From Deroplatys truncata (Eukaryota > Arthropoda > Insecta > Mantodea > Mantidae), in the NCBI GenBank assembly GCA_030765065.1, contig CM060983.1:228799528-228863527 (forward strand): a stretch of DNA of 64,000 nucleotides, given 5' to 3'. The notes beneath the pieces are model-generated. The model was not told where the DNA came from. It saw only the letters and a list, made by a program, of their open reading frames with translations, and ran no database searches. Shown here one piece after another: positions 10,301 through 21,676 of this stretch. Each line of letters begins with the position of its first letter. The first letter of the stretch is position 1. Both the position numbers and the translations under genes were made by a program.

Positions 10301-13300
10301 GATGGATGGATGGATGGATGGATGGATGGATGGATGGATGGATGGATGGATGGATGGATGGATGGATGGATGGATGGATGGATGGATGGATGGATGGATG
10401 GATGGATGGATGGATGGATGGATGGATGGATGGATGGATGGATGGATGGATGGATGGATGGATGGATGGATGGATGGATGGATGGATGGATGGATGGATG
10501 GATGGATGGATGGATGGATGGATGGATGGATGGATGGATGGATGGATGGATGGATGGATGGATGGATGGATGGATGGATGGATGGATGGATGGATGGATG
10601 GATGGATGGATGGATGGATGGATGGATGGATGGATGGATGGATGGATGGATGGATGGATGGATGGATGGATGGATGGATGGATGGATGGATGGATGGATG
10701 GATGGATGGATGGATGGATGGATGGATGGATGGATGGATGGATGGATGGATGGATGGATGGATGGATGGATGGATGGATGGATGGATGGATGGATGGATG
10801 GATGGATGGATGGATGGATGGATGGATGGATGGATGGATGGATGGATGGATGGATGGATGGATGGATGGATGGATGGATGGATGGATGGATGGATGGATG
10901 GATGGATGGATGGATGGATGGATGGATGGATGGATGGATGGATGGATGGATGGATGGATGGATGGATGGATGGATGGATGGATGGATGGATGGATGGATG
11001 GATGGATGGATGGATGGATGGATGGATGGATGGATGGATGGATGGATGGATGGATGGATGGATGGATGGATGGATGGATGGATGGATGGATGGATGGATG
11101 GATGGATGGATGGATGGATGGATGGATGGATGGATGGATGGATGGATGGATGGATGGATGGATGGATGGATGGATGGATGGATGGATGGATGGATGGATG
11201 GATGGATGGATGGATGGATGGATGGATGGATGGATGGATGGATGGATGGATGGATGGATGGATGGATGGATGGATGGATGGATGGATGGATGGATGGATG
11301 GATGGATGGATGGATGGATGGATGGATGGATGGATGGATGGATGGATGGATGGATGGATGGATGGATGGATGGATGGATGGATGGATGGATGGATGGATG
11401 GATGGATGGATGGATGGATGGATGGATGGATGGATGGATGGATGGATGGATGGATGGATGGATGGATGGATGGATGGATGGATGGATGGATGGATGGATG
11501 GATGGATGGATGGATGGATGGATGGATGGATGGATGGATGGATGGATGGATGGATGGATGGATGGATGGATGGATGGATGGATGGATGGATGGATGGATG
11601 GATGGATGGATGGATGGATGGATGGATGGATGGATGGATGGATGGATGGATGGATGGATGGATGGATGGATGGATGGATGGATGGATGGATGGATGGATG
11701 GATGGATGGATGGATGGATGGATGGATGGATGGATGGATGGATGGATGGATGGATGGATGGATGGATGGATGGATGGATGGATGGATGGATGGATGGATG
11801 GATGGATGGATGGATGGATGGATGGATGGATGGATGGATGGATGGATGGATGGATGGATGGATGGATGGATGGATGGATGGATGGATGGATGGATGGATG
11901 GATGGATGGATGGATGGATGGATGGATGGATGGATGGATGGATGGATGGATGGATGGATGGATGGATGGATGGATGGATGGATGGATGGATGGATGGATG
12001 GATGGATGGATGGATGGATGGATGGATGGATGGATGGATGGATGGATGGATGGATGGATGGATGGATGGATGGATGGATGGATGGATGGATGGATGGATG
12101 GATGGATGGATGGATGGATGGATGGATGGATGGATGGATGGATGGATGGATGGATGGATGGATGGATGGATGGATGGATGGATGGATGGATGGATGGATG
12201 GATGGATGGATGGATGGATGGATGGATGGATGGATGGATGGATGGATGGATGGATGGATGGATGGATGGATGGATGGATGGATGGATGGATGGATGGATG
12301 GATGGATGGATGGATGGATGGATGGATGGATGGATGGATGGATGGATGGATGGATGGATGGATGGATGGATGGATGGATGGATGGATGGATGGATGGATG
12401 GATGGATGGATGGATGGATGGATGGATGGATGGATGGATGGATGGATGGATGGATGGATGGATGGATGGATGGATGGATGGATGGATGGATGGATGGATG
12501 GATGGATGGATGGATGGATGGATGGATGGATGGATGGATGGATGGATGGATGGATGGATGGATGGATGGATGGATGGATGGATGGATGGATGGATGGATG
12601 GATGGATGGATGGATGGATGGATGGATGGATGGATGGATGGATGGATGGATGGATGGATGGATGGATGGATGGATGGATGGATGGATGGATGGATGGATG
12701 GATGGATGGATGGATGGATGGATGGATGGATGGATGGATGGATGGATGGATGGATGGATGGATGGATGGATGGATGGATGGATGGATGGATGGATGGATG
12801 GATGGATGGATGGATGGATGGATGGATGGATGGATGGATGGATGGATGGATGGATGGATGGATGGATGGATGGATGGATGGATGGATGGATGGATGGATG
12901 GATGGATGGATGGATGGATGGATGGATGGATGGATGGATGGATGGATGGATGGATGGATGGATGGATGGATGGATGGATGGATGGATGGATGGATGGATG
13001 GATGGATGGATGGATGGATGGATGGATGGATGGATGGATGGATGGATGGATGGATGGATGGATGGATGGATGGATGGATGGATGGATGGATGGATGGATG
13101 GATGGATGGATGGATGGATGGATGGATGGATGGATGGATGGATGGATGGATGGATGGATGGATGGATGGATGGATGGATGGATGGATGGATGGATGGATG
13201 GATGGATGGATGGATGGATGGATGGATGGATGGATGGATGGATGGATGGATGGATGGATGGATGGATGGATGGATGGATGGATGGATGGATGGATGGATG

Positions 13301-13334
13301 GATGGATGGATGGATGGATGGATGGATGGATGGA
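7351..13334. repeat. Uninterrupted (TGGA)n tetranucleotide array, 1,496 units
   Basis: From 7351 to 13334 the sequence is tgga repeated without a visible variant: 5,984 bp = 1,496 units. All frames on both strands are open for about 2,000 codons (repeats of WMDG or SIHP), which is a consequence of the repeat and not evidence of genes. The left edge follows unremarkable DNA (7132-7350, nothing recognised); the right edge passes through four GATC units directly into the inverted PLE-A2. The absence of interruptions means either very recent expansion or an assembly/gap-filling product. Confidence 0.97.
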
Positions 13335-13348
13335 TCGATCGATCGATC
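13333..13348. repeat. (GATC)x4 transition between TGGA array and PLE-A2
   Basis: Four GATC units join the TGGA array to the PLE-A2 sequence at its ...ccccaacgat position. The last PLE bases (acgat) fit the repeat register. Confidence 0.85.
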
Positions 13349-13349
13349 G

Positions 13350-14493
13350 TTGGGGATAGGATCTTTTGTTCTGTTGCATAGTAGTTTCTGTATATTGTGG
13401 TTATTCTGTGGAGACAGAGTGATGATGTATTCTTTGAAAATCCTTTGAAATTTATGATGTGTCCAAGGGTGATAAGTGAATTTTCTATATGCTTGTGGTT
13501 TTTGTTGTCTGAGTAACGTAGTCATTTGTTGGATGTATTTCTGTCTTTCAAACCCTTTTATCTTCTTATCTATTGTTTTTTTCTGGTATCCATTCATAGT
13601 GGCTATGTTGATAATGTGTTGGTATTCTTTCTGGTATTCCTCTTTCTCCATTGGTATATGTACTAACCTGTTTGTAATACTATTTAAAATTGCATGTTTG
13701 TGGCTTGTAGGATTGTAGCTATTGTTTTTAATATAGTTTTCTGTGTGCGTTGGTTTTCTGTAAATGCCGAACGTTAGTTTGTTGTGTGCATTATTTCTGA
13801 TGATCCTGATGTCTAGGTAAGGTAATTGGCCATTTTCTTCTTTTTCCATTGTGAATTTTATAGATCTTTTTTGTAAATTTAATAATTTCAAAGCATCTTC
13901 TGAAATTTTTTTGGAATAATAGCAAAAATATCATCTACATACCTATACCAGGTGTTGAATAGATGTGGGAAAGATTTAGTAATATGGGATTCAAAATGGC
14001 TCATATATAGTTCTGCTAAAAATGGTGAAAGGGGATTTCCCATAGTTAGGCCTGAGGTTTGTTTAAAGATTTTGTGATGGAATGAAAAGAAATTCTGGTC
14101 CAGACATAATTTTGTTAGTTTCAGGTAATCTTCTGTTTGTGCTCTAGGTGTGTCATTGTTTAATATCCAATTTTCTAGGAGTGGTAATAATTCTTCTTTT
14201 GGTATGCTTGGGAAGAGTGCAGTGACATCAAATGATACCATCATGTCTGTGGGTGATATATTTATATTTGAAAGGTGACTGGTTAATTCTAATGAATTTT
14301 TTTATACTAAGACTTTTGAACATAGGCATGGAGTTGAAGGTATTTGAAAGCCATTTTGCTAGTTTATATGTGGGAGAGTTTATGTTATTCACTATGGGCC
14401 TCATTTTGTTGCCGAGTTTGTGTATTTTTGGTAGTGCATATAACCTAGGTATGGTGGGAAAATCTGGTTTAATTCTGGTTTAATTTTTCGGCT
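13350..14493 (-). mobile_element. PLE-A2, inverted partial copy
   Basis: Minus-strand family A sequence covering the RT domain from the region before ALPKIHK through motif A (SFDVTALFPSIP), SGLTMGNPLSPF and YVDD to KDPIPND, where it breaks at the microsatellite. It is nearly identical to PLE-A1 and has the same seven-A frameshift (seven T at 14297-14303). A second frame break lies near 13890. Joined head-to-head with PLE-A3 at 14493/14494. Confidence 0.88.
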
Positions 14494-15357
14494 ATTAAAA
14501 ACAATAGCTACAATCCTACGAGCCACAAACATGCAATTTTAAATAGTATTACAAACAGGTTAGTACATATACCAATGGAGAAAGAGGAATACCAGAAAGA
14601 ATACCAACACATTATCAACATAGCCACTATGAATGGATACCAGAAAAAAACAATAGATAAGAAGATAAAAAGGTTGGAAAGACAGAAAACATCCAACAAA
14701 TGACTACGTTACTCAGACAACAAAAACCACAAGCATATAGAAAATTCACTTATCACCCTGGGACACATCATAAATTTCAAAGGATTTTCAAAAAATACAA
14801 CATCACCCTGTCTCCACAGAATAACCACAATATACAGAAACTACTATGCAACAGAACAAAAGATCCTATCCCCCAACGATAAATCAGCTGGTATATATCA
14901 AATTGATTGTAATGAATGTAACCTGGTATACATAGGAAGAACCAAAAGAAATCTTGAAAGAAGACTTAAAGAGTATATGAGATGCATTTACCAAAAGCAG
15001 CAAGCTAAATCAGCAGTAGCACATCATTTCTGGTCTTCAAACCATGATATCACTCCAAACATAAAACTCTTAAAACTGATCAACAGCAGCAATGAATTGG
15101 ACATCTGGGAAAAAATACATATTGTCAAACACAGGAATCGCCTAATGAATTTCAAACTGCCGCCACCCAACAACCTTTGGAGGTTCATCAGCCCAGCACC
15201 AGAGAACACCACAAACCACACACATCCCCCAGACGATGCCCGGCAAAAATCAGTTGAGAGAAAATGCTGACGATGGGAACAAGCCGTCTCCCGAAACGCG
15301 TTCAAGTAAGAATATCATAGTGATGTAGTGTAACAACCCTCAACTCTCTATTTTAAA
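14494..15357 (+). mobile_element. PLE-A3, 3' part in opposite orientation to A2
   Basis: Plus-strand family A sequence from [13 protein letters not shown] to the ORF end (stop 15268-15270), then pseudo-LTR to ...ctctctattttaaa at 15357. Small indels near 14690 and 14875 break the frame. It lacks the ~45-bp tail and ends at the same pseudo-LTR position as the inverted arms of the other PLE insertions. A2+A3 therefore look like one inverted insertion in minus orientation whose left part has been lost or displaced by the TGGA array. Confidence 0.85.
15267..15302 (+). ncRNA. Hammerhead ribozyme motif (PLE-A3)
   Basis: CTGACGA, GGGA/TCCC helix II, GAAA, ACGCGT, T; the stop codon TGA (15268-15270) is within the core. 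Confidence 0.65.
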
Positions 15358-15384
15358 CCTCCAAATCTCTTTATTTTAAAAAAC

Positions 15385-17940
15385 AAATTTGTTAACAGAA
15401 TCGGTTGAGAATTTCAAAATTCATTACATGATCTTTATTCTTTAAAATAATATTTTCTCCCATACCATTAAATCTGTGGGTCCATTTAAATGTTTTAATA
15501 ATTTAACTTTGAGATTTATTTCATGATTAAATGACCAAAAATGCTCTGCTACAGCTGATTTATCAGTTTCTTTGCATTTTATATTCCTGAAATGTTCTTT
15601 TACTCTGGTTTCCAAATGAGGTTTTTCCAATATAAACCTGGTCACATCCAAACAGCTAAATTGATAAATACCAGATGTTTTAATTTTTTGAAATTTTATC
15701 TTTTTTAGAGAAACCTAACAAATTTTTTATGTTGTATTTATTTTGAGGGACTAAAATGTTCTTTAAAAATGATTATGAATTTTTTATTTGCCCAAGGACG
15801 ATAAGTAAATTTTTTAAAAACATCATCTGTTATTATTTTAAGAGTGGAAACATCTTTAACAGCTTTCTGAAATTTAAATTTCTCACTTTTTTTATTTATA
15901 AAGTTAATATTAAAACCATTAATTACAGCATTGTTAATAATATGCTTATATTCTTTATTAAATTCATTTTTATTAAGGGGAATATTTATCAACCTATAAA
16001 TTAAACTATTAAAAATAGCATTTTTATGTGGGAAGGGTTAAAAGTATTATTTTTTTATGTAATTATCAGTATAAGTTAGTTTTCTATAAAAACCAAATTT
16101 CAGTTTATATTTATTTTTAAATATCTTTAAATCCAGGAAGAGGGGGTATTAATTATTTTCAATTTTTAATGTGAAGTTTATAACTTTATCTTGTAAATTT
16201 AAAAGTTTTAAGGCATCATTTACTTTTTTTATCAGCAAAAATATCATCTTCATATCTATATGAAATTTTAAAAATTGAGGGAGTGCTTTAGTGACTTGTA
16301 TTTCTAAATAGCTCATGACAAGAAGGTGTAAAAGAGGACTAAGCCAGTAGTTTGTTGATAGAATTTTCCATTAAAACTCTTGATCCAACGAAAGATTAGT
16401 AAGTTTAACAAAATCATTAATTAATTCATCATTTAATTCTATAGCTTTCAACCATTTTTACTTTCTCTATACGTATAGTAAGTAGGAGAAGTATTGTATT
16501 CCACCCAAAAATTCGATAATACCGAGATTTCACCGGAAATACATGTTTTGAGGCCCCTGAATAAAAAAACATTTTTTGAAACATGTCACAGAGAGAGAGA
16601 GGGAGGGGGAGAGAGGGAGAGAGAGAGAGATATTCAGTAGCTTCCAGAGATGCAACACAAAGGTTTTCAAGAAAATCTTCCCACCCCAGATTACCCTTTA
16701 CATGGAACATTTTTCAAAAAGATTAATTTTCTCAAAAACAGCTCTACCGATTTTGATTAAAATATCATATGTTTAAGATATTTTCATGACAAATGAAATG
16801 TATATCTCGAATTTTCTGGGAATGTCTCCAAAAGTATTCTTCATTGTGAACGACTTTTTCATAACTGGTAAACCATAAGAGATAGACAAAATTTTAGCAG
16901 ACAAAACATGTAGATCGCGTTAAAATACACAATTTATGTCATATACATTTTTTTTATTGAGTGAACCATTTTCATGATATTGCTTGTTATTCTCTTAAAT
17001 TTTCCAATACTTATACTTTTTCTCAAATTCGTTATTCTTTTTTTTTTGTCCTGGTAATGCAAAGGGAATGGAATACTCCACATAGCAACCACTTCTTAAA
17101 ATATTTGACTATAGCTTAAAGCCTAGCAATTCCCCTTGCATCTACAAGAAAATTAGCAATAAGATTAACATCTCGATATCTCGATTAACATGAAGCATAT
17201 GGGGAATAAGCGTTTGTAAACATAGTTTGTACAAGAGTAGAAAAAGTCATGTGAGTGTAACACATCAGATTTTTTATGCCCTGGACATGCAAAGAGCTCT
17301 TGAAAGATTTGACTATCACTTAAAACCTACCATATTCCCCTTGCATCTATAAGAAAATTAGCAATAGGATTAACATCTCGATTAACATGAAGCATATGGA
17401 GAATAAGCATTTGTAAAAATAGTTTGTACAAGAGTAGAGAAAGTCATGTGAGTGTAACACATCAGATTTTTTTAAAAAAAACATCAATTTTTCTCTACAA
17501 ATTCTTGGAAATAAAGTAGTTACATGAAAGGAAATTAATTTAGCAGATAATACTACATTGCTGATCTTTTCAACCAACTCAAAAGAATTCTTAATGCTTA
17601 AACTCTCAATTTTATCAAAACTACTGAATTTTCTATTTAAGCATTTAACCAAATTGTAGGTAGGTGAATTTATAAAATTTACAATAGTGCTCATTTTATT
17701 GCCAGGTTTATGTATTTTGGGAAGAGCATAAATTATAGGCAAAACAGGATTATTTCCTTTTATGAATAGTTTTTCTTTATTTGGTGTAATTCTCACTTCA
17801 TTAATAAGAGTTTTATTAAAATTTGAAATGCATGAATTTAATTGAGCATTATTAATGCTTTTGTAATGTTCACTTTGAAGTAAGAATACATCCACATTTA
17901 GATATGCCTTTGAGTTAGTGGGGAGGAGCACATAACGAAC
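15385..17940 (-). mobile_element. PLE-C, old AT-rich Penelope relic split by a Helentron-like element
   Basis: Minus strand, 5' to 3': 17931-17480 encodes IIYALPKIHKPGNKMS, TIVNFINSPTYN and a decayed motif A (SFHVTTLFPRI). After the insertion at 16459-17465, 16440-15390 continues with DFVKLTNLSLDQEF, then INIPLNKNEFNKEYKHII, FKKFTYRPWANKKF, and an endonuclease part with LETRVKEHF, DKSAVAEHFWSFNH and WEKILF. It resembles the A and B families throughout but is far more decayed (many stops). Removing the insertion restores a readable ...FFLKKWLKAIELND... frame across the junction. No pseudo-LTR or hammerhead is visible for this copy. Confidence 0.75.
16459..17465 (-). mobile_element. Helentron-like non-autonomous element, copy X1
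   Basis: Member of a family with 5' end TCTGATGTGTTACACTCACA, a subterminal ACTTTCTCTACT near the 5' end, its inverse AGTAGAGAAAGT at the 3' end, a small hairpin (tactatacgtagta type) just inside the 3' end, and a purine or GT microsatellite in the body (here GA-rich, 16589-16632). It sits in an A-run of PLE-C. The 5' terminal ~200 bp is present twice in tandem (17053-17269 and 17278-17465). No transposase is encoded; short open frames here are incidental. Confidence 0.6.
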
Positions 17941-18013
17941 ATGAATGGACTATTAGTTTTGCAAAAGAAATGTACATAATGTAAATAGGAGAGAAACATG
18001 TAGAAGCATCTTA

Positions 18014-19073
18014 TACAGTAAACCCTCGTATTATCAATTAATATTGCATATAGCGATAAGTCCTGACTTTAAGTTAATTTGATGTAATGTGTAGGTTTGC
18101 TTCGAGGATCCCTCATATAACATTAAAATATACACAATATATGAATAAATTATCACCTTTTTAAGGATTTTTTGCAAATTATATAGTCATTCAAAAATAT
18201 AAATTTTTCAACAGTTGCTTTTCTTCTGGATCTGCTGCAACATGCCAATTTTGCAACGCTTGTATTCATTCCTCGCAATCTGTTGCCTGTAGCACAGGCT
18301 TCAAGCTGTTTCAAAGCATTGCGGATGTAGTGTTAGCAAGCTGTTTCATGAAATCATTGAAGCTTATGAGTGGGATCACCACGTGTTCATTTGGCATACA
18401 AAAATGTGTTTTGTTTTGCATGTGTGCGCAAAGAAGGTGTTTTTTGTACTAAATAAAATGGCAGGAGCAAAGAGAAAAACATTCTCTCTTTTGAAAAAGT
18501 TGATATGATTCGTGAAATTGAGGAACATCCAAAATTAAAAACAACAGAAATGGCTAAAAGGCTTGGTATTGCCACTTCAACTCTTAGTGGAATTCTGAAA
18601 AATATGCTACAATTTTGAGTGAAGAAATGAAGTCTGGTTTAAAGTCCAGTAAACATAAGAAGTTTAGACATTCCCCATATGAGGAGATGGAAGAAAATTA
18701 ATGGAGTGGTTTAATGGTGTACAATCTTCTGGCTTACCTGTTGATGGTAGCTTCATGAAGGAAGAGGCACCAATAATTGCTTTAAGGTTAAGTTTGGTGG
18801 TCTTTAAAGCATCAAGCAGATGGACAGATTTAGAATGCAAACTAGACTTAGCAGTATCCGTACATTTCACTAAAATGAAAGAACATTTCTGATTTTAATT
18901 TAATATTGCTATATTTGTCCACTACACTGTATAATTAGCATTGTATATGTAATTAAAAATGAATATAATATCTGCAAAAACTAGTATTATTTTCTTATTA
19001 AAAAGAGCTAACCCCTATATAAAGTTAAATTTACTGAATCTCCATAAAAACGTTATAAAGAAGTTTTACTGTA
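18014..19073 (+). mobile_element. Tigger/pogo-type DNA transposon, internally deleted
   Basis: Terminal inverted repeats start CAGTAAACCCTCG at 18016 and end ...aagttttactg at 19071, both flanked by TA (18014-18015, 19072-19073). The ATG at 18458 opens a CENP-B-type helix-turn-helix region: MAGAKRKTFSL, a one-base frameshift, then DMIREIEEHPKLKTTEMAKR and GIATSTLSGILK, and further on MEWFNGVQSSGLPVDGS and a relic FKASSRWTDLE. The DDE catalytic region is missing, so this is a dead deletion derivative. Confidence 0.78.
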
Positions 19074-19319
19074 TACTGTTGTATCCTTATATGTTTATAA
19101 AGGAATTGTTTATAGTTAGTAAAGACGGACTAATAATCTAAATAAGGACTGTTATAATTAGCAAAGAACACAGCATAACTTTCACAGAGTAAATGTAAAT
19201 AAAGACAACAGACAAAGATCCTTTAATAATGGGCAAAATAATGTACAATAAACTACCAAGTACTGTAAAAACAACAAAAGGGAAAATTTTTAAACGTGAA
19301 CTAAAGAATTTCCTAACAA

Positions 19320-20609
19320 AGGGTCTTTCAACAAGCGTGTCCTATTTTTAACATGTGATAGCTACCGTTGTTATTGAGTTACAGCAGTCATTTTTTCCAT
19401 GTGGTTAAGTTGTTATTGACAAATAGCCATGGAACATTACAGCATTCAGCAACGCGTAGAAATTGTGAAAATTTATTATCAAAATGGATCATCTATTCGC
19501 CAAACCTTCCGTGTATTGTGTGAAGTTTACAGTGTGCATAATCATCTCTGCGAGAGAACGATTCGGCGTTTGATCAATAAATTTGAAAGAACTGGTTCTG
19601 TCAGCGATCAAAGAACGCTTGTACATAATCGACGTAAGCGCTTCAACAAAAACATAGGCGCCGTTCGTGAGAGTGTACACGAGAATGGAAACAAATCAAT
19701 TGCTCATCAAGCGCAAGAATTGGGGCTTTCGCCCACCACAACTTGGGGAATTCTGCATCTGGACTTGAAGTTTCACACTTACAAAATGGTGTTAACTCAA
19801 GAACTAAAGCCCAATGACCATTGGTTGCACCATGTATTTGCTGACTGGGCTATGGAGCAATTGGATGCTGACCCGGATTTTTGTCGAAAAATCATCTTCA
19901 GTGACGAAGCCCACTTTTGGATGAATGGTTGTGTTAACAAATAAAGTTGCCACTATTGGAGCAATCACAATACAATGCAGATTCAAGAACGACCACTTCA
20001 TCCCCAAAAGGTTACTGTGTGATGTGGATTTTGGTATGGTGGAATCATTGGTCCATATTGTTTCCAAGATGAAGATGGAGAAGCTCTGTCAATGGAGAAA
20101 GATACTGGGCTCTTATAAGAGACTATTTTTGGCCTCAATTGGATGGTATGAATCTGAGAAACATCTGGTTCCAGCAAGATGGTGCCACATGTCATACTGC
20201 TCTCGAAACAATCGATCTTTTGAAGGAGAAGTTCAGAGGTTTCATCATTTTCCCTGGTGGTGATGTTAACTGGCCCCTGAGGTCATGTGATTTAACACCG
20301 TTGGATTACTTCTTGTGGGGTTATGTTAAATCTTGAGTTTATGTCAACAAGCCAGAAACAGTAAATGGTCTTATGAATAACATCACGCATGTTATTTGTG
20401 AAGTTGGACCTAATTTACATTCTTCTGTCATTGAAAATTGGGTCAACCGTATACGCGCATGCCAACGAAGTCACGGCGGTCACTTAACTGATTTTCTCTT
20501 CCACACATAATGACATTAATTATGTTCCAAAAAAATAAATAAACCTCTATCATTTATAGAACGTGTTTTATTTAAGTTCAAAGATAGGACACTCTTGTTG
20601 AAAGACCCT
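19320..20609 (+). mobile_element. Mariner-type (IS630/Tc1/mariner) transposon with TIRs
   Basis: Inverted ends AGGGTCTTTCAACAAG at 19320 and its complement ending at 20609, extending about 26 bp with one mismatch (...c/a gtgtcctat). The flanks are ctaacaa on the left and atacaaag on the right, so there is an imperfect direct repeat around acaa rather than a clean TA duplication. The element contains one transposase pseudogene. Confidence 0.8.
19429..20510 (+). pseudogene. Mariner-type transposase with N-terminal HTH, inactivated
   Basis: The protein begins MEHYSIQQRVEIVKIYYQNG, with a helix-turn-helix N-terminus (DUF4817-like) and TIRRLINKFERTGSV. Catalytic blocks visible are IIFSDEAHFW (first Asp), IWFQQDGATCHTA (second Asp) and DLTPLDYFLWGYV (third Asp). 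There are 41 residues between the second and third Asp as translated. A stop at 19942-19944, a frame change near 20140 and a stop at about 20335 disable it. The end reads HGGHLTDFLFHT. The family is common in insects. I infer it was once autonomous but is not now. Confidence 0.82.
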
Positions 20610-20763
20610 ATACAAAGGTACATGTATAGACTGAATCAGTTATAATATTTAAATTATTGTATGTAATAATTATTTTTAAATCTAATGACATATGTAAAAG
20701 TTATTACGGATGAATAAAAATATGATATGATTGTAACATTTTCTTTCTTTCTTCTGTCTTTAG

Positions 20764-21073
20764 GCCTGTATTTTGAGCGAGATAGGGAGAAGAAATCAGA
20801 TCATCATAATGTTTATGGTGAGATACAACCTCCATGTGGAAAAAATGCCGCATTCTTTGAGCATCTGCATGAAAATCCTACGTGGCGGATGTCAGAGTGG
20901 CTTCATGAACTTCCTTTCCTAGCTCTGAATCCCACTCACAAGGCTGCAATATTGGCATTCCTATGCAACGAACTGCTTCAGAATAAAGCTGTTATTCGAC
21001 AGATTGAAAATTCTATAGAAACAGTTGCTCAGCTGCGCAAAGAACGTTGGATTTTGGACACAAAGATCAGGAA
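20764..21073 (+). CDS. BAZ2/toutatis-like gene, exon b (DDT end and WHIM1 region)
   Basis: The exon encodes GKNAAFFEHLHENPTWRMSE, LALNPTHKAAILAFLCNELL and IENSIETVAQLRKERWIL. BAZ2 proteins have the same block (KASVLAFLINELxxSKSVV, then a LRRDKW motif), the WHIM1 helices that follow DDT and help contact ISWI and linker DNA. The acceptor is ...tctttag ending at 20763; the donor GTAAGT starts at 21074. The exon begins GC (completing Gly with the G of exon a) and ends AA, completed by A of exon c to give Lys. It has 102 full codons plus split codons and no stop. The next intron is 19.5 kb. Confidence 0.93.
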
Positions 21074-21532
21074 GTAAGTGTGTAATGAATAAAATAATTT
21101 AAGCCGATAAACCCGCCACAGTGATTTTTGATGCATTTAACCCCTCTCTCTAGCTGTAGTAGAAACATTGGTGCAATGATGTGTATAAAACTAACTTTTC
21201 AGAAGTAGTTCTCAGCAACTGGTGGTTAATAGCCATCTCTTTATAACTCATTGTACAGGATAAATTAAAAGCCCTGGTCGAGAGTATGAGTTTCACTTAT
21301 TTGAAAATTGAAAATTTGTATTTGAGGTAGTTTATTTATTTATGCTAAGCAAAACTGGAAGAAATTCCATCAAATGCGCATCTTGACCACAGATATATAG
21401 AGATGTTGGCTTCCTCAGTTCCAATGAACGTTGGTTCTTCTAGAGAAAGTGTCATCTGTAGTTTGTTTATGTGCAACTCAAAAACAATAGCAAAAACTAC
21501 AAAAAGCAGAAATTAATAAACAACAACAAACA
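21074..21532. other. Intron sequence, nothing recognised
   Basis: Intron DNA between exon b and PLE-B2. No coding similarity or repeat identified. Confidence 0.6.
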
Positions 21533-21676
21533 ACGTATGTATTGTAATGAAAAGAAGCTAGAAACAGTGATGTGTATTGAATTTATTTAAAGGTGAGTCG
21601 AAATTGTTACACTAACATCACTTAAGTTTACTCACTTAACATGTTTCGGGAAACCGTTGTTCCCATCCTCAGAAGG
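21533..21676 (-). repeat. PLE-B2 terminal pseudo-LTR and tail
   Basis: Near-identical to 24184-24330. On the minus strand it contains the hammerhead, gtgatgttagtgtaacaatt, and the tail ending in attacaatacatacgt. Confidence 0.82.
21638..21672 (-). ncRNA. Hammerhead ribozyme motif (PLE-B2 3')
   Basis: Minus strand CTGAGGA, GGGAA/TTCCC helix II, GAAA, ACATGT, T; cleavage predicted between 21638 and 21637. Confidence 0.68.

Larger units (their letters stand above)
19180..20690 (+). mobile_element. LINE 3' fragment interrupted by a mariner-type element
   Basis: 19198-19319 encodes a LINE C-terminal end (IMYNKLPSTVKTTKGKIF, RELKNFLT), of the same type as the minus-strand LINE-B tail (FYNKLPNYLKT, NELKKYLI). 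The reading resumes after the insertion at about 20613 (acaaaggtacatg). Only this terminal piece is recognisable. Confidence 0.6.

Noticed and set aside
7311..13891. Very long open frames on both strands (about 2,000 codons of WMDG or SIHP repeats, one joined to PLE-A2)
   Set aside because: A four-base repeat without stop codons is open in every frame. There is no non-repeat coding sequence apart from the PLE-A2 fragment fused at one edge.
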